The notes under the pieces: model-generated
Databases searched by the model: none
Told to the model about the DNA's origin: nothing
Seen by the model: only the letters and a program-made list of their open reading frames with translations
Part shown: in pieces, positions 37,174-48,420 of the stretch
Position numbering within the stretch: the first letter of the stretch is position 1
How the letters are laid out: every line of letters starts with the position of its first letter
Program-made: the position numbers and the translations under genes
Assembly (NCBI RefSeq): GCF_001643305.1
Contig: NZ_LSGW01000083.1
Span: 1 to 64,000 of the forward strand
Reading direction: 5' to 3'
DNA length: 64,000 nt
Origin: Aeromonas salmonicida subsp. salmonicida
Lineage (GTDB): Bacteria > Pseudomonadota > Gammaproteobacteria > Enterobacterales > Aeromonadaceae

Positions 37174-40100
37174 ATGAAAAGAATGCTAATCAACGCGACT
37201 CAGGAAGAGGAGTTGCGCGTAGCGCTGGTTGACGGACAACAGCTCTACGATTTGGATATTGAAAGTCCGGGCCATGAGCAGAAAAAAGCGAACATCTACA
37301 AGGGTAAGATCACCCGCGTAGAACCCAGTCTCGAAGCTGCTTTTGTCGACTACGGCGCTGAACGCCACGGTTTCCTGCCGTTAAAGGAAATCGCCCGCAA
37401 TTACTTCCCCTCCGGTTATTCCTATCAGGGTCGTCCCAACATCAAAGAAGTGGTCCGCGAAGGCCAGGAAGTGATCGTCCAGATCGATAAAGAAGAGCGT
37501 GGCACCAAGGGTGCAGCCCTCACCACCTTTATCAGCCTGGCCGGTAGCTACCTGGTGCTGATGCCGAACAACCCCCGTGCAGGCGGTATCTCCCGCCGCA
37601 TTGAGGGCGATGAACGGACAGAACTGAAAGAAGCCCTGAGCGGACTGACAGTGCCGGACGGCATGGGCCTCATCGTGCGTACCGCCGGTGTTGGCAAATC
37701 CCCGGAAGAGCTGGAATGGGATCTCAACGTTCTGCTCAACCACTGGGATTCCATCCACAAGGCGTCACAGGACCGAACTGCTCCCGTACTTATCCACCAG
37801 GAAAGCAACGTGATAGTACGCGCCATTCGTGACTACCTGCGTCGCGATGTCGGCGAGATCCTGATCGACGACCCTGTCATCTTTGAACGTGCCCGTGCTC
37901 ACATCGAGCTGGTTCGTCCCGATTTCCTCAACCGCGTGAAGCTGTACAAGGGTGAAGTTGCCCTGTTCAACCACTTTCAGATTGAGAGCCAAATCGAGTC
38001 GGCCTTCCAGCGCGAAGTGCGCCTGCCCTCCGGCGGCAGCATAGTCATAGACCCGACCGAAGCACTGACCTCCATCGATATCAATTCCTCCCGCGCCACC
38101 AAGGGCGGCGATATCGAAGAGACGGCGCTGCAAACCAACCTGGAAGCGGCCGATGAAATTGCCCGTCAATTGCGTCTGCGCGACCTGGGTGGCCTGATCG
38201 TCATCGACTTCATCGACATGACGCCGGTTCGCCATCAGCGCGAAGTGGAAAACCGTCTGCGTGAAGCGGTACATCAGGACCGCGCCCGCATCCAGCTGGG
38301 CCGTATCTCCCGTTTCGGTCTGCTGGAAATGTCCCGTCAGCGTCTGCGCCCCTCCCTCAACGAGTCAAGCAGTCATATCTGCCCCCGTTGCCAGGGCCAG
38401 GGGGTCATCCGTGACAACGAATCACTGGCCTTGTCCATACTGCGTCTCATCGAAGAAGAGGCCATGAAGGACAACACAGAGCAGGTTCATGCTCAGGTGC
38501 CGGTCGATGTTGCCGCCTATCTGCTCAACGAGAAGCGCGCCTCCATCGCCAGTCTGGAACAGCGTAATGAAGTACGTCTGTACATCATTCCTAACCAGCA
38601 CCTGGAAACCCCGCACTACGAAGTGACCCGCATCCGTCAGAACGAAATCCCGGAAGCGGCCAGCTACGAGCTGAAAACCGAGATTGCCAAGCCGGTCTAC
38701 CAGCCGAAGCAGACTCAGGTGATCGAGCGTGAGCAACCGCTGCTGCAAGGCTTCGTCCAGGCACCTCAACCGGCTGCGCCGGCTGCAGTTGCTGCCCCCG
38801 TCGCGGCGCCAGCCCCCGTTGCCGCCAAAGCGGAAGCGGGTCTGTTTGGCAAACTGTTCAAGGCCATTTCAGGTCTGTTCGGTTCCGACGCAGCCCCTGC
38901 CGATGTCAAGGCACCAGCCGAGAAACCGGCAGTGCAACGGGAAGCACGCAAGGACGAGGCTCATCGTCATCAGCGTGATGACACCCGTGGCCGTGGTCAG
39001 CGTCCCCGTCGTGACGACAACCGCAACAGCCGCAACACAGCTGAAGCGGGTGAGAAGCGCGAAGCCGCCGCCAACCGCGAGGGTGGCGAAAGCCGCAACC
39101 GTCGTCCGCGCAAAGAGCGTGAGCCCCGTCAGGAACGTGAAACTCGCACTGAAGTACGCAGCGAGCAGCGAGTGGAACGTGAGCCCCGCGAACCGCGTCA
39201 GGAACGTGAACCGCGTGCCCCGCGTCCGGCTCGTGAGCCCCGTGCACCGCGCGAGCCCCGTGCCGAGGCGGTCGTTGAAGCAGTAGAAATCGTTGAAACT
39301 GCCGTTGTCAGCGCCGAGCCGCAGCAGGAAAAAGAGCAGAAAGTCGCCGAGCGCCGCGAACGTCGTCAACTGCGCAAGCAGATCCGTGCCGACGTACCGG
39401 CCAGCGATGTTGCTGTTGTGCCGACCGAGGCTCCCGTTGCTGTCGTGGCGGATACCGTTGAGCAGAGTGACGAGCAGGCCGACGGCCAGCGTCGTTCCCG
39501 TCGCACCCCGCGCACTCAGCGTATCGAGGGTCAACGCCGCAAGCGCATCAACGAAGATGCCCGCAGCCAGCGTGATGATGAAGAGCCGCAGGCCGACACT
39601 GCAACCATGACCACAGCCGCCCAGGCGGATGCTGCTCAGGTGAAGGTGGAAGATCCGGCTGTGCCTGTCGTCACCATCCCGAGCGCCGCTGCCATTGCCG
39701 CTGCCGTACAAGCCTCTTCCGCTCTGACCGAGCACGTAGTGGCAGAAGCCGTTGCCGAAGAAGCTCGTGAGCAAGCAGAAGCCGCCGTAGCCGTAGTTGC
39801 AGCACCTGTCGAGATCATGACTGCTGAGGTCGTTGCAGCAACGCCTGCGGTTGAGGCCCCTGTTGTTGCCGAAGCAGCCCCTGTTGCCGAAGCTGCGACC
39901 ATTGAGGCAGCTCCTGCTGTCATCGAAACTGCGCCGGTCGTGACTGCTGACGTTGCTGTGGTTGAACCGGTTGCTGAGCCTGCGGCTGAACAGCCTGTCG
40001 CCAAGGTGGCTGTTGCAGCTCCAGTGGCCAAGCAGGTCAACAAGGGTGCCGGTCTGCTGGCCAGCGCTCGCAAGGCTTCAGCCCCGATGGCAACGCCTGC

Positions 40101-40236
40101 TGCAGCGCCAGCCCAGCCGGAGCGTGAGCCGGTAGAGCAAGCACCGCTGGTTCGCAGCGAAGTGGCAAGCTCTGGCCGTCATGCGGGCAGTACTGCTGCC
40201 GTCAATGTGGCAACCAGCCCGGCTGGTCGTCCTTGA
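37174..40236 (+). CDS. rne: Ribonuclease E
   Basis: A 1020-aa endoribonuclease and degradosome scaffold. Residues 1-35 and 36-120 hold the RNase H-like start and S1 domain; catalytic Asp in [10 protein letters not shown] (303) and DFIDMTP (346), and the zinc-link CPRCQGQG (about 404) are present. Membrane helix [14 protein letters not shown] (about 570) matches segment A. The rest is disordered: an Arg-rich RNA-binding part (REPRQERE repeats, 620-700) and Ala/Val/Glu/Pro-rich repeats to the end, with a final [18 protein letters not shown] microdomain. Usual length for the family. Confidence 0.97.
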   Translation: MKRMLINATQEEELRVALVDGQQLYDLDIESPGHEQKKANIYKGKITRVEPSLEAAFVDYGAERHGFLPLKEIARNYFPSGYSYQGRPNIKEVVREGQEVIVQIDKEERGTKGAALTTFISLAGSYLVLMPNNPRAGGISRRIEGDERTELKEALSGLTVPDGMGLIVRTAGVGKSPEELEWDLNVLLNHWDSIHKASQDRTAPVLIHQESNVIVRAIRDYLRRDVGEILIDDPVIFERARAHIELVRPDFLNRVKLYKGEVALFNHFQIESQIESAFQREVRLPSGGSIVIDPTEALTSIDINSSRATKGGDIEETALQTNLEAADEIARQLRLRDLGGLIVIDFIDMTPVRHQREVENRLREAVHQDRARIQLGRISRFGLLEMSRQRLRPSLNESSSHICPRCQGQGVIRDNESLALSILRLIEEEAMKDNTEQVHAQVPVDVAAYLLNEKRASIASLEQRNEVRLYIIPNQHLETPHYEVTRIRQNEIPEAASYELKTEIAKPVYQPKQTQVIEREQPLLQGFVQAPQPAAPAAVAAPVAAPAPVAAKAEAGLFGKLFKAISGLFGSDAAPADVKAPAEKPAVQREARKDEAHRHQRDDTRGRGQRPRRDDNRNSRNTAEAGEKREAAANREGGESRNRRPRKEREPRQERETRTEVRSEQRVEREPREPRQEREPRAPRPAREPRAPREPRAEAVVEAVEIVETAVVSAEPQQEKEQKVAERRERRQLRKQIRADVPASDVAVVPTEAPVAVVADTVEQSDEQADGQRRSRRTPRTQRIEGQRRKRINEDARSQRDDEEPQADTATMTTAAQADAAQVKVEDPAVPVVTIPSAAAIAAAVQASSALTEHVVAEAVAEEAREQAEAAVAVVAAPVEIMTAEVVAATPAVEAPVVAEAAPVAEAATIEAAPAVIETAPVVTADVAVVEPVAEPAAEQPVAKVAVAAPVAKQVNKGAGLLASARKASAPMATPAAAPAQPEREPVEQAPLVRSEVASSGRHAGSTAAVNVATSPAGRP

Positions 40237-40260
40237 TAGCTGGCTAACTAGCCTGATAGA

Positions 40261-40292
40261 AAAAAGAGCCACACAGTGTGGTGGCTCTTTTT
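40261..40292 (+). terminator. rne terminator
   Basis: A 12-bp stem AAAAAGAGCCAC/GTGGCTCTTTTT with a short loop, followed by TTTA. Confidence 0.9.
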
Positions 40293-40880
40293 TTATCCTC
40301 AATTCAGGTAGATGAGGCTCCCGCTGCAATATCCCCCCTGCTCTCCGGCATATAAGATTCCCCTGCCCCGCACCAGTCAGCTGGTGTCATCCCTTTGGCA
40401 ACGCTAGCAAGCCCTTATTGCCTCTCCAGCCAGTTCGCTTCATTAGACAATGATGCCTGGCCCCGCGCTTATGATTGATGCTTGCCTGTCATCACCCCTC
40501 TCTCGGACAAATGCGTTGGTTGAGCAAGAGCCCTGCACATGCCCTGCTCACCCTTGTCTACTCGTGTCTGTCTTGGGGCGAGCAAGCAGAGACTCTGTTT
40601 AGCCAGGGATCCTCTGTCACATCTGTCTCCCATATTCAGCCAGGATGGGTATCTGCGGTAATGGAGAACATGTTGGCATGTCCCAGATGATGAGCACAGA
40701 TGCCCCCTCTTGCGCCCTGGGTATGTACCGTATGCTGACGACAGCATAGAGTAGCAGCCCCCTGAGTGACGTCTCCAGTTTGATGGCATACATAATATAA
40801 CCCGGAAGCCCATACTGTTTGGTCAACGCTTTGCATTGCTTCGAGAATAAGCGGACGGACTCTGATCCAGAGAAATGAAA
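40293..40880. other. Long intergenic stretch with no recognised gene
   Basis: About 590 bp. Several short open frames exist on both strands but none has a plausible ribosome site plus recognisable protein, and the composition looks non-coding. No tRNA, repeat array or IS end is visible. It may hold a decayed gene or a small RNA. Confidence 0.55.
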
Positions 40881-40898
40881 AAGGGCCCGCAGGCCCTT
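40881..40898 (-). terminator. Terminator of the phosphate transporter gene
   Basis: Stem AAGGGCC/GGCCCTT; on the minus strand it is followed by TTTTCATTT. Confidence 0.75.
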
Positions 40899-40923
40899 CG
40901 TCAATCAACAAGATTAGCTGTTA

Positions 40924-42396
40924 TCAGCCGCCAAACAGATGGTGACTGATAAGGAACAGACCGCCCGAGAGCAACATGGTCAGCGGCAAGGTCAGCACCC
41001 AGGCCATCAATATGGTCTTGATGGTCTGGCTCTGCAGGCCAGATTTGTTCGCTACCATGGTCCCCGCTACCGCAGAAGAGAGGATATGGGTGGTGGACAC
41101 CGGCATACCGGTCAAACTGGCAACACCGATGGAAGCTGCCGCAGTGATCTGGGCGGCAATGCCCTGGCTGTATGTCATGCCGGTGGCGCCTATCTTCTCA
41201 CCCACTGTGTAGACGATACGACGCCAGCCTACCATGGTGCCACAACCCAGCGCCAAGGCGATGGAGACGATGACCCAGGTCGGTGCATATTCAGCGGTCG
41301 CTGTCAGATCCTTGCGCCATTTGGCAAGGTCAGTCAGCTCTTTGGCCGGCAGCGGCAGCTTGGACACCTTGCGCGCTGTGTCGTCAATGCACAGCAGCAG
41401 GCGACGCACTTCCCGACGATTGGTCAGGTCCATCTCTTCATAGGTACGCACAACGCCCAGACGGGCATCCAGGGTTGCCATGTTTTGCAGCGTAGCGTCC
41501 GCAGAGCAATGGGTCATCAGTTCTTCCTGGGCCTGAGCAGGCACCTTGAAGTCCACGACCTGAGACACCAGCTCGTGGTTGCGCTGATAGATCTCCATGA
41601 TGCGCTGGTTGGCATCCTGGGTGCGATCCAGTTCGTAGGAACGGCTGTTCATGTCCAGTGCAAAATAGGCGGGGGCCATGCAGATCAACACCAGCATCAC
41701 CAGACCAATGCCCTTCTGACCATCGTTGGAGCCGTGCACGAAGCTTACCCCCATAGCAGAAGCCACCAGGGTGAGGCGCGCCCAGAACGGCGGGTGCTTC
41801 TTCCCGTCCACCAGCAACCGCTCTTCCGGAGTCTTGTGGATCTTGCTTCCCAACCAGACTCGCTTCATGGCAAACAGCAACAGGGCTGCCACGATGAAGC
41901 CCACGGTCGGCGAGATGATCAGGGAAAGCATGATGTCGATGGCTTTGGCGACGTTGATGCCCTGAGTCAGCGGCTGATGGTTGAGCCAGGCATAGGCGCC
42001 GCCTACCCCCAGAATGGAACCGATCAGTGTGTGAGAACTGGAGGCCGGAATGCCCAGGAACCAGGTCCCCAGATTCCAGACAATGGCGGAAAACAGCAGG
42101 GAGAACACCATGATCAAACCCTGGGTGGAATCCATGCCCAACAGCAAATCAATCGGCAGCAAATGGACAATGGCATAGGCCACGCCCAGACCGCCGAACA
42201 TGACGCCAAAAAAGTTGAAGATCCCGGATGCGACTACCGCCAGGTGAGCTGGCATCGCTTTGGTGTAGATAACCGTTGCTACCGCGTTGGCGGTATCGTG
42301 AAAGCCATTGATGAATTCATAGGCAAGCACAAAAAAAACGGCCAATACCAAACCGATTGACCACCACAAACCCAAACCACTAAACATTTCAAACAT
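40924..42396 (-). CDS. Inorganic phosphate transporter, Pit family
   Basis: A 490-aa membrane protein with about ten spans. Both PHO4 signatures are present: N-terminal GFHDTANAVATVIYTKAM and C-terminal ITAAASIGVASLTGMPVSTTHILSSAVAGTM. A long soluble loop (about residues 245-365) splits the two halves, as in PitA. It takes up metal-phosphate with protons across the inner membrane. Confidence 0.93.
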   Translation of the reverse strand: MFEMFSGLGLWWSIGLVLAVFFVLAYEFINGFHDTANAVATVIYTKAMPAHLAVVASGIFNFFGVMFGGLGVAYAIVHLLPIDLLLGMDSTQGLIMVFSLLFSAIVWNLGTWFLGIPASSSHTLIGSILGVGGAYAWLNHQPLTQGINVAKAIDIMLSLIISPTVGFIVAALLLFAMKRVWLGSKIHKTPEERLLVDGKKHPPFWARLTLVASAMGVSFVHGSNDGQKGIGLVMLVLICMAPAYFALDMNSRSYELDRTQDANQRIMEIYQRNHELVSQVVDFKVPAQAQEELMTHCSADATLQNMATLDARLGVVRTYEEMDLTNRREVRRLLLCIDDTARKVSKLPLPAKELTDLAKWRKDLTATAEYAPTWVIVSIALALGCGTMVGWRRIVYTVGEKIGATGMTYSQGIAAQITAAASIGVASLTGMPVSTTHILSSAVAGTMVANKSGLQSQTIKTILMAWVLTLPLTMLLSGGLFLISHHLFGG

Positions 42397-42764
42397 AAAA
42401 AACGAACCTGTTTATGAGTTGCGGCGGATTATGCCAGAAGGCTGGCGGTGCCATACCCGTTGTTGAAATATTTCAGTAAGAAAAAAAAAGGGCATTCAGT
42501 AGGGAAATAGCTTAGAGCCAGTCACGACGAGGCTTTTCATTGATTAATTAAACAAACTTGAGCTGACAAAAACAGTCCCCAAATGGGGACAATTCATCAC
42601 ATTCAGGCAGCGCAAGACAGATCTTCTATCGGCTCCAACGTCAATTTTCGGCCGACCGACACCTGATAATGGAGACATAAGGGCAAGCAATCAGCCCGCT
42701 CCCCTGCCCCAACCACTTGGGTCTCCTGCACGCTGTCACTGGGCACAATGTCAAGCCCAACAGT
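42397..42764. other. Intergenic region upstream of the Pit transporter
   Basis: No supported gene. An A-tract of nine bases lies at about 42479-42489; the rest is plain AT-rich promoter-like DNA. I do not see a convincing Pho box. Confidence 0.5.
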
Positions 42765-42787
42765 AAGGGGCGCTATGGGCGCCCCTT
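42765..42787 (-). terminator. Terminator after dcd
   Basis: Stem AAGGGGCGC/GCGCCCCTT with a 5-nt loop, downstream of dcd on the minus strand. Confidence 0.65.
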
Positions 42788-42821
42788 TCAACACTCAGCA
42801 AGTGGATCACATCAGGGGATA

Positions 42822-43403
42822 TCAATCCTGGTTGATGCGGCTGGCAACGGCGCCCTGCTGGCTCTTGTACTTGGCGTTTTCCCGCTTGTTGTAAGGGCGG
42901 GCGGCTGGGCCGGAGAGCATCTCGAAGTTCAAGGCACCGATCTTCATCTTGGGGCGTAGCGCCAGCGGCAGTTTGCCACCGTTGTAGAACTCCAGCACTA
43001 TGCGGCCAGACCAGCCCGGATCGATCCTGTGCGCCGTGACGTGCACCATCAGACCGAGACGGGCCAGGGAGGAGCGGCCATCCAGCCAGCCGACAATATC
43101 CGCAGGCAAGGTGACGGATTCATAGGTCACCGCCAGCGCCAGCTGGCCCGGGTGCAGATAAAAGGCTTCGCCATCCGGAATGTGGATCTCGTCGCTCATC
43201 ACCCGATCGATGGCATCGGCCATCTCGCTGTTCGGGCCGCTCAAGTCAATATAGGGAGCGGTATGATCGCGAAATACCCGAAACTCGTTGCCCAGCAGCA
43301 CATCGACGCTGACGCCGCTGATCCGCTCAACACCGGGCCTTGGCTCAATGACGATCTTGCCCTCATCCAGATGACGTTCAATATCGGTATCACAAAGACG
43401 CAT
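42822..43403 (-). CDS. dcd: dCTP deaminase
   Basis: A 193-aa protein of family length. It has [19 protein letters not shown], the [25 protein letters not shown] active-site region with the catalytic Glu in IVLEFYN, and the [18 protein letters not shown] tail. It makes dUTP from dCTP for thymidylate synthesis. Next to udk as in E. coli. Confidence 0.97.
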   Translation of the reverse strand: MRLCDTDIERHLDEGKIVIEPRPGVERISGVSVDVLLGNEFRVFRDHTAPYIDLSGPNSEMADAIDRVMSDEIHIPDGEAFYLHPGQLALAVTYESVTLPADIVGWLDGRSSLARLGLMVHVTAHRIDPGWSGRIVLEFYNGGKLPLALRPKMKIGALNFEMLSGPAARPYNKRENAKYKSQQGAVASRINQD

Positions 43404-43438
43404 TGGGCGACTCTCCTGACAAAATGTTCATTTAAAAA

Positions 43439-43459
43439 AGCCGGGCATCACCCGGCTTG
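43439..43459 (-). terminator. Terminator between udk and dcd
   Basis: Stem AAGCCGGG/CCCGGCTT with loop CATCA; the minus strand continues with TTTTTT. Confidence 0.85.
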
Positions 43460-43466
43460 TTTCATC

Positions 43467-44111
43467 TTAACCAATCAACATGTGGAGAATGCGCGCCTTG
43501 AGCATGTCGATGGCGATGCGGTTCTTGCCACCGCGGGGCACGATCACGTCCGCGTACTGCTTGGAAGGCTCGATAAACTGCAAAAACATGGGACGCACGG
43601 TTTTCTGATACTGCTTGAGTACGGAATCCATGGTACGACCACGCTCCTGTACGTCACGCACCAAACGGCGCAGCAGACAGATATCCAGCGGGGTATCCAT
43701 GAAGATGGAGGCATCCATCAGATCCCGCAAGCGACTGTCGGTCAACAGCAGGATCCCTTCCAGAATGATCACCCGACGCGGGGCGAACGGCGTCACATCG
43801 TTCATGCGGGTGTGCTCTGTATAAGAGTACTGGGGGATATTGACCGCATCCCCTTTCACCAACTGGCTCAGATGCTGCACCAGCAGATCGTGATCCAGGG
43901 CATTGGGGTGGTCATAGTTGGTTTTGACCCGCTCTTCCATGGTCAGGTGGGTCTGATCACGGTAGTAGCAATCTTCGGTGATCACACCAATCTGACCTGC
44001 GCCCAGTTCGGCCACCAGCTCTTCATAAATGGTTTGAGCGATAAGACTCTTGCCAGACGCGGATGCGCCAGCAATACCGATGATCACACACGAATGTTGA
44101 GTATCAGACAT
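43467..44111 (-). CDS. udk: Uridine kinase
   Basis: A 214-aa kinase: P-loop [35 protein letters not shown] and the [15 protein letters not shown] Walker B-like part. It phosphorylates uridine and cytidine with GTP or ATP. The gene order mrp-udk-dcd beside metG equals that of E. coli. Confidence 0.96.
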   Translation of the reverse strand: MSDTQHSCVIIGIAGASASGKSLIAQTIYEELVAELGAGQIGVITEDCYYRDQTHLTMEERVKTNYDHPNALDHDLLVQHLSQLVKGDAVNIPQYSYTEHTRMNDVTPFAPRRVIILEGILLLTDSRLRDLMDASIFMDTPLDICLLRRLVRDVQERGRTMDSVLKQYQKTVRPMFLQFIEPSKQYADVIVPRGGKNRIAIDMLKARILHMLIG

Positions 44112-44170
44112 TGAAAATACCTAAAGAGAAGAGCAGTGGGGATTGTTTAAACCGATCCATTATATAAAAA

Positions 44171-44192
44171 AGGGTGAGCCATGCCCACCCTC
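44171..44192 (-). terminator. Terminator after mrp
   Basis: An imperfect stem AGGGTG(A)GC/GCCCACCCT; on the minus strand TTTTTTATATA follows. Confidence 0.7.
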
Positions 44193-44220
44193 AAATCCAC
44201 CTCAAACAGCCGACAGCCGA

Positions 44221-45300
44221 TTATTCATCCAGCGCCATGGCATAGAGAGGGGTCGCAATCGGTTTACCGCTGGAATAGAGTTCAGCCCCCACCCGACGAG
44301 CCAGCTTCAGATAGGCCTGTGCCAGACTTCCTTCCGGTGCACCGAACACGGTTGGGCAGCCATCATCCATGTGTTGGCGGATATCAATGTGCAGCGGCAG
44401 CTGACCCAGCAGCGCCACATTATACTGCTCTGCCATCTTCTGGCCGCCACCTGTCCCGAACAAGGACTCGTGATGGCCGCAGGCACTGCAAACGTGATAG
44501 CTCATGTTTTCTATGATGCCGAGCACGGGCACATTGACCTTGTTGAACATGGCGACCCCCTTGCGGGCATCGGCCAGCGCCACATCTTGCGGCGTAGTGA
44601 CGATCACGGCTGCCGACGTGGGTACCTGCTGGGCCATGGTGAGTTGTATGTCCCCCGTGCCTGGCGGCATGTCCACCACCAGATAGTCCACCTCGCCCCA
44701 ACGGGTCTCATGGAGGATCTGGGCCAGCGCCTTGCTCGCCATGGGGCCGCGCCAGATGGTGGCATCCTGCTCGGCCACCAGATAACCAATGCTGTTGCTC
44801 TTGAGGCCACAGGCAATCACGGGCTCCATCAACTTGCCGTCAAGGCTGCTGGGACGCTCCTTGAGGGTACCCATCATGGTCGGAATGGAGGGGCCATAAA
44901 TGTCCGCATCCAGAATGGCGACCCGCGCCCCCTCTTTTTGCAGCGCCAGCGCCAGGTTGACGGCGGTGGTCGACTTGCCGACCCCGCCCTTGCCGGAGGC
45001 GACCACCAGGATGTTGCGAATGCCCTGCACCGCGGCCAGCCCTTGCGCCCGCGGCATGCTGGCCACCTCGATGTCACAGGTCCAGTCGATGCGGGTCGCA
45101 CCGGTAGCGGTACGCAGGCGAGCATCGAACTCCTGCTTGATCTGCTCAAACAGGGAAGATCCGGCAAAGGGCAACACCAGTTTGATGACCAGGCCTTGCC
45201 CTTGCTGCTCTATGCTGCGCGCAAACCCGGCCGCAACCAGATCCTTGTCCCACCCTGTCGGCTTAAATTCGGCCAGGATCTGTTTTACTGAATCAATCAC
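44221..45300 (-). CDS. mrp: Iron-sulfur cluster carrier ATPase Mrp/ApbC
   Basis: A 359-aa protein: an N-terminal DUF59/MIP18-like domain (residues 1-90), the deviant Walker A SGKGGVGKSTTAVNLA (about 104), DADIYGPSIP, DMPPGTGDIQLT, and the CxxC HVCSACGHHES that binds the Fe-S cluster. It carries Fe-S clusters to apoproteins in the cytoplasm. Divergent from metG, as in E. coli. Confidence 0.95.
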   Translation of the reverse strand: MIDSVKQILAEFKPTGWDKDLVAAGFARSIEQQGQGLVIKLVLPFAGSSLFEQIKQEFDARLRTATGATRIDWTCDIEVASMPRAQGLAAVQGIRNILVVASGKGGVGKSTTAVNLALALQKEGARVAILDADIYGPSIPTMMGTLKERPSSLDGKLMEPVIACGLKSNSIGYLVAEQDATIWRGPMASKALAQILHETRWGEVDYLVVDMPPGTGDIQLTMAQQVPTSAAVIVTTPQDVALADARKGVAMFNKVNVPVLGIIENMSYHVCSACGHHESLFGTGGGQKMAEQYNVALLGQLPLHIDIRQHMDDGCPTVFGAPEGSLAQAYLKLARRVGAELYSSGKPIATPLYAMALDE

Positions 45301-45489
45301 CAGTAACTCCTCATTATCTTGTCATTATCTTGAGGTGAACTGTTACCGCACACAAATCAGTGGCTTGCCTGCTTGCCAACCAGCGCGAGCACCAGGGCGG
45401 ACAGCGCCGCCACCCTAGGCAGGCGACCCCCAATTCGGGTAACATGCACGGCACTGTATCATCCCAACAAGCACATCAAGAACGACTAT

Positions 45490-47523
45490 ATGGCAACTGA
45501 TCCTCGTACAATGCTGGTAACCTGCGCCCTCCCCTACGCCAATGGCTCCATCCATCTTGGCCACATGCTGGAACACATCCAGGCCGATATCTGGGTTCGT
45601 TATCAGCGAATGCGTGGCCATCAGGTGCACTTCATCTGTGCCGATGATGCCCATGGCACCCCCATCATGCTCAAGGCGCAACAGATGGGGATCACCCCGG
45701 AAGAGATGATCGCGGCTGTCTCCAAAGAGCACCAGACCGACTTCGCCGGTTTCAATATCAGCTTCGACAACTATCACTCCACCCACAGTGATGAGAACCG
45801 CGAACTGGCGGAGCTGATCTACGGTCGTCTGAAAGACGGTGGCTTTATCAAGGGCCGCACCATCACTCAGCTGTTCGATCCGGAAAAATCCATGTTCCTG
45901 CCGGACCGCTTCGTCAAGGGCACCTGCCCCAAGTGCAAGTCTCCGGAGCAATACGGCGACAACTGCGACAGCTGCGGTGCCACCTACAGCCCGACCGAGC
46001 TCATCGATCCGAAATCCGCCGTCTCCGGTGCGACCCCGGTGATGAAGGACTCCGAGCACTTCTTCTTCGACCTGCCCCAGTTCGAAACCTGGCTGGCCGG
46101 CTGGGTACGCGGCTCCGGCGCCATTCAGGAAGAGATGGCCAACAAGATGCAGGAGTGGTTCGAGAGCGGCCTGCAGCAGTGGGACATCACTCGTGACGCT
46201 CCCTATTTCGGTTTCGAAATCCCGGGCGCGCCTGGCAAGTACTTCTACGTCTGGCTGGATGCTCCCATCGGCTATATGGCGTCGTTCAAGAACCTGTGCA
46301 ACAAGCGCGGCGATATCGACTTTGACAGCTACTGGAAGGCGGACTCCGAGGCAGAGCTCTATCACTTCATCGGCAAGGACATCGCCTATTTCCACTGCCT
46401 GTTCTGGCCATCCATGCTGGAAGGCGCGGGTTTCCGCAAGCCGACCAAGGTCAACGTACACGGCTATGTGACCGTCAACGGTGCCAAGATGTCCAAGTCC
46501 AAGGGCACCTTCATCAAGGCCTCCACCTACCTGAACCACCTGGATCCTGAGTGCCTGCGCTACTACTACGCCGCCAAGCTCAACAGCCGCATCGACGATC
46601 TGGATCTCAACCTGGATGACTTCGTGGCGCGGGTCAACGCCGACGTGGTCAACAAGCTGGTCAACCTCGCCTCCCGCAATGCCGGCTTTATCGCCAAGCG
46701 TTTCGACGGCAAGCTGGCCGCTACCTGTGCCGAGCCCGAGCTCTATGCCGAGTTCGCCAACGCCAGCGCCTCCATCAGCGAGGCCTATGAAGCGCGCGAA
46801 TTCAGCCGCGCCATCCGTGAGATCATGGCGCTGGCCGACAAGGCCAACCGCTATGTGGATGAGAAGGCGCCCTGGGTGCTGGCCAAGCAGGAAGGCGCAG
46901 ACGCCGAGCTGCAGGCGGTCTGCTCCGTGGGCATCAACCTGTTCCGCGTGCTGATGGCCTACCTCAAGCCGGTCATGCCACTGTTGGCCGAGCGTGCCGA
47001 AGCCTTCCTGGGTGAGACCCTCACCTGGGATGGCGTCGCCCTGCCGCTAACCAACCATCAGCTGACCCCCTTCAAGGCACTGTTCTCCCGCATCGAGCCT
47101 GCCAAGATTGAAGCCATGATCGAGGCCTCCAAGGAAGACCTGGCCAAGGAGCAGGCACCGAAAGTGACAGGCCCGCTGGCAGATGACCCCATCAGCGAAA
47201 CCATCAGCTATGACGATTTTGCCAAGATTGACCTGCGCGTCGCGCTGATCAAGAAGGCGGAAGCGGTACCGGAAGCGGACAAGCTGCTCAAGCTGCAACT
47301 GGATCTGGGCGGTGAAACCCGTCAGGTCTTCGCCGGCATCAAGTCCGCCTACAACCCGGAAGATCTGGAAGGCAAGCTGACCGTGATGGTGGCCAACCTG
47401 GCGCCGCGCAAAATGCGCTTTGGCATGTCCGAAGGCATGGTGCTGGCCGCAGGCCCGGGCGGCAAGGACCTCTGGATCCTGGAGCCGCAGGAAGGCGCCC
47501 AGCCAGGCATGCGCGTCAAGTAA
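45490..47523 (+). CDS. metG: Methionyl-tRNA synthetase
   Basis: A 677-aa class I enzyme. HIGH box as SIHLGHM (about 21), zinc knuckle [18 protein letters not shown] (about 146-162), KMSKS in [10 protein letters not shown] (about 333-339), anticodon domain with [18 protein letters not shown], and a C-terminal tRNA-binding/dimer domain (about 575-677). ATG 45490 ([11 protein letters not shown]) is chosen; upstream in-frame codons are not conserved. Confidence 0.97.
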   Translation: MATDPRTMLVTCALPYANGSIHLGHMLEHIQADIWVRYQRMRGHQVHFICADDAHGTPIMLKAQQMGITPEEMIAAVSKEHQTDFAGFNISFDNYHSTHSDENRELAELIYGRLKDGGFIKGRTITQLFDPEKSMFLPDRFVKGTCPKCKSPEQYGDNCDSCGATYSPTELIDPKSAVSGATPVMKDSEHFFFDLPQFETWLAGWVRGSGAIQEEMANKMQEWFESGLQQWDITRDAPYFGFEIPGAPGKYFYVWLDAPIGYMASFKNLCNKRGDIDFDSYWKADSEAELYHFIGKDIAYFHCLFWPSMLEGAGFRKPTKVNVHGYVTVNGAKMSKSKGTFIKASTYLNHLDPECLRYYYAAKLNSRIDDLDLNLDDFVARVNADVVNKLVNLASRNAGFIAKRFDGKLAATCAEPELYAEFANASASISEAYEAREFSRAIREIMALADKANRYVDEKAPWVLAKQEGADAELQAVCSVGINLFRVLMAYLKPVMPLLAERAEAFLGETLTWDGVALPLTNHQLTPFKALFSRIEPAKIEAMIEASKEDLAKEQAPKVTGPLADDPISETISYDDFAKIDLRVALIKKAEAVPEADKLLKLQLDLGGETRQVFAGIKSAYNPEDLEGKLTVMVANLAPRKMRFGMSEGMVLAAGPGGKDLWILEPQEGAQPGMRVK

Positions 47524-47545
47524 GCACGCTGGCTGCAACCCCATG

Positions 47546-47573
47546 AAAAGAGAGGCCATCTGGCCTCTCTTTT
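47546..47573 (+). terminator. metG terminator
   Basis: A 13-bp stem AAAAGAGAGGCCA with complement around TC, followed by TTTA. Confidence 0.9.
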
Positions 47574-47715
47574 TTATGCCATTTTCCCACGGCATGGGCA
47601 GACTCGCCCCCGATCCCCCACACATAGGCGGTTGTTGCCGCGGCACAATTTGCCTAGACTGCCTTTTCACCAAGGGGCGCACATGGGCCCGTCACTCATC
47701 AGACAAGGAGCAAAC

Positions 47716-48351
47716 ATGATCACCTTATACGGAACCCCGGTCAGCCGGGCACTGCGCATATCCTGGTTACTGGAAGAGTTGGGCGTGGCGTGGCAATTTC
47801 AGTTTCTCGACTTCGCCAAGGGCGAGAATCGCAGTGAGTGATTTCTGGCGCTGAACCCGAGCGGCAAGATGCCGGTGCTCAAAGATGGGGATTTCGTACT
47901 GACCGAATCCGCCGCCATCATGCAGTACCTGGCCGAAGTCTATGGCTCGGATTGGCTGCCAGCCAGAGGGACGCAGGCATCGGCGTTGCATGCCCAGTGG
48001 GTCAGCTTCATTACCTGTGAGCTGGAGCAACCCTTGTGGACCATCGGCAAACACAAGTTTGCCCTGCCGGAACCCCAGCGCCTGCCAGCCATCTTCCCCA
48101 CCGCCAAGTGGGAGTTTGACAAGGCGGCGGCCATCGCCGAGTCCTGGGTGCCCGAGCAGGGCTACCTGCTGGGGGAGCAGGTCACCATAGCGGATCTGCT
48201 GCTGGCCCATACCCTGATGTGGGCAACCCGCTTCGAGCAGACCATTCCCCCCAAGCTGACCGCCTATCGGGATCGCCTGGCAAAACGCCCAGCCCTGCAA
48301 GCCGTGCTGGCCAAGACCCAGGCCATCGCCGACGCCGCCCAGGCAAGCTGA
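47716..48351 (+). pseudogene. Glutathione S-transferase family gene with premature stop
   Basis: ATG 47716 follows AAGGAG. The first 41 codons give the thioredoxin-like GST start (MITLYGTPVSRALRISWLLEELG), then TGA at 47839-47841 interrupts the frame. Beyond it the same frame continues FLALNPSGKMPVLKDGDFVLTESAAI and the helical C-terminal domain to 48351, 211 residues in all. The stop most simply comes from TGG or CGA by one substitution. It is not at the catalytic Ser of SRAL, so recoding as selenocysteine is unlikely although selD is in the window. Confidence 0.82.
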
Positions 48352-48364
48352 CACCAACATAGGC

Positions 48365-48391
48365 AAACGGGAGCCCCGATGGCTCCCGTTT
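48365..48391 (+). terminator. Terminator after the GST pseudogene
   Basis: An 11-bp stem AAACGGGAGCC/GGCTCCCGTTT followed by TTTAT; also usable for the convergent acylphosphatase gene. Confidence 0.85.
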
Positions 48392-48420
48392 TTATGCGTG
48401 GCATGGCGGTTTCCCTCCGC

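Noticed and set aside
42603-42794. 63-aa open frame upstream of dcd's end
   Set aside because: It overlaps the terminator hairpin, lacks a ribosome site and resembles no known protein.
47839-47841. TGA in the GST gene as selenocysteine codon, given selD nearby
   Set aside because: The position is not catalytic in GSTs, no SECIS-like hairpin is evident right after it, and no selA/selB are in the window.
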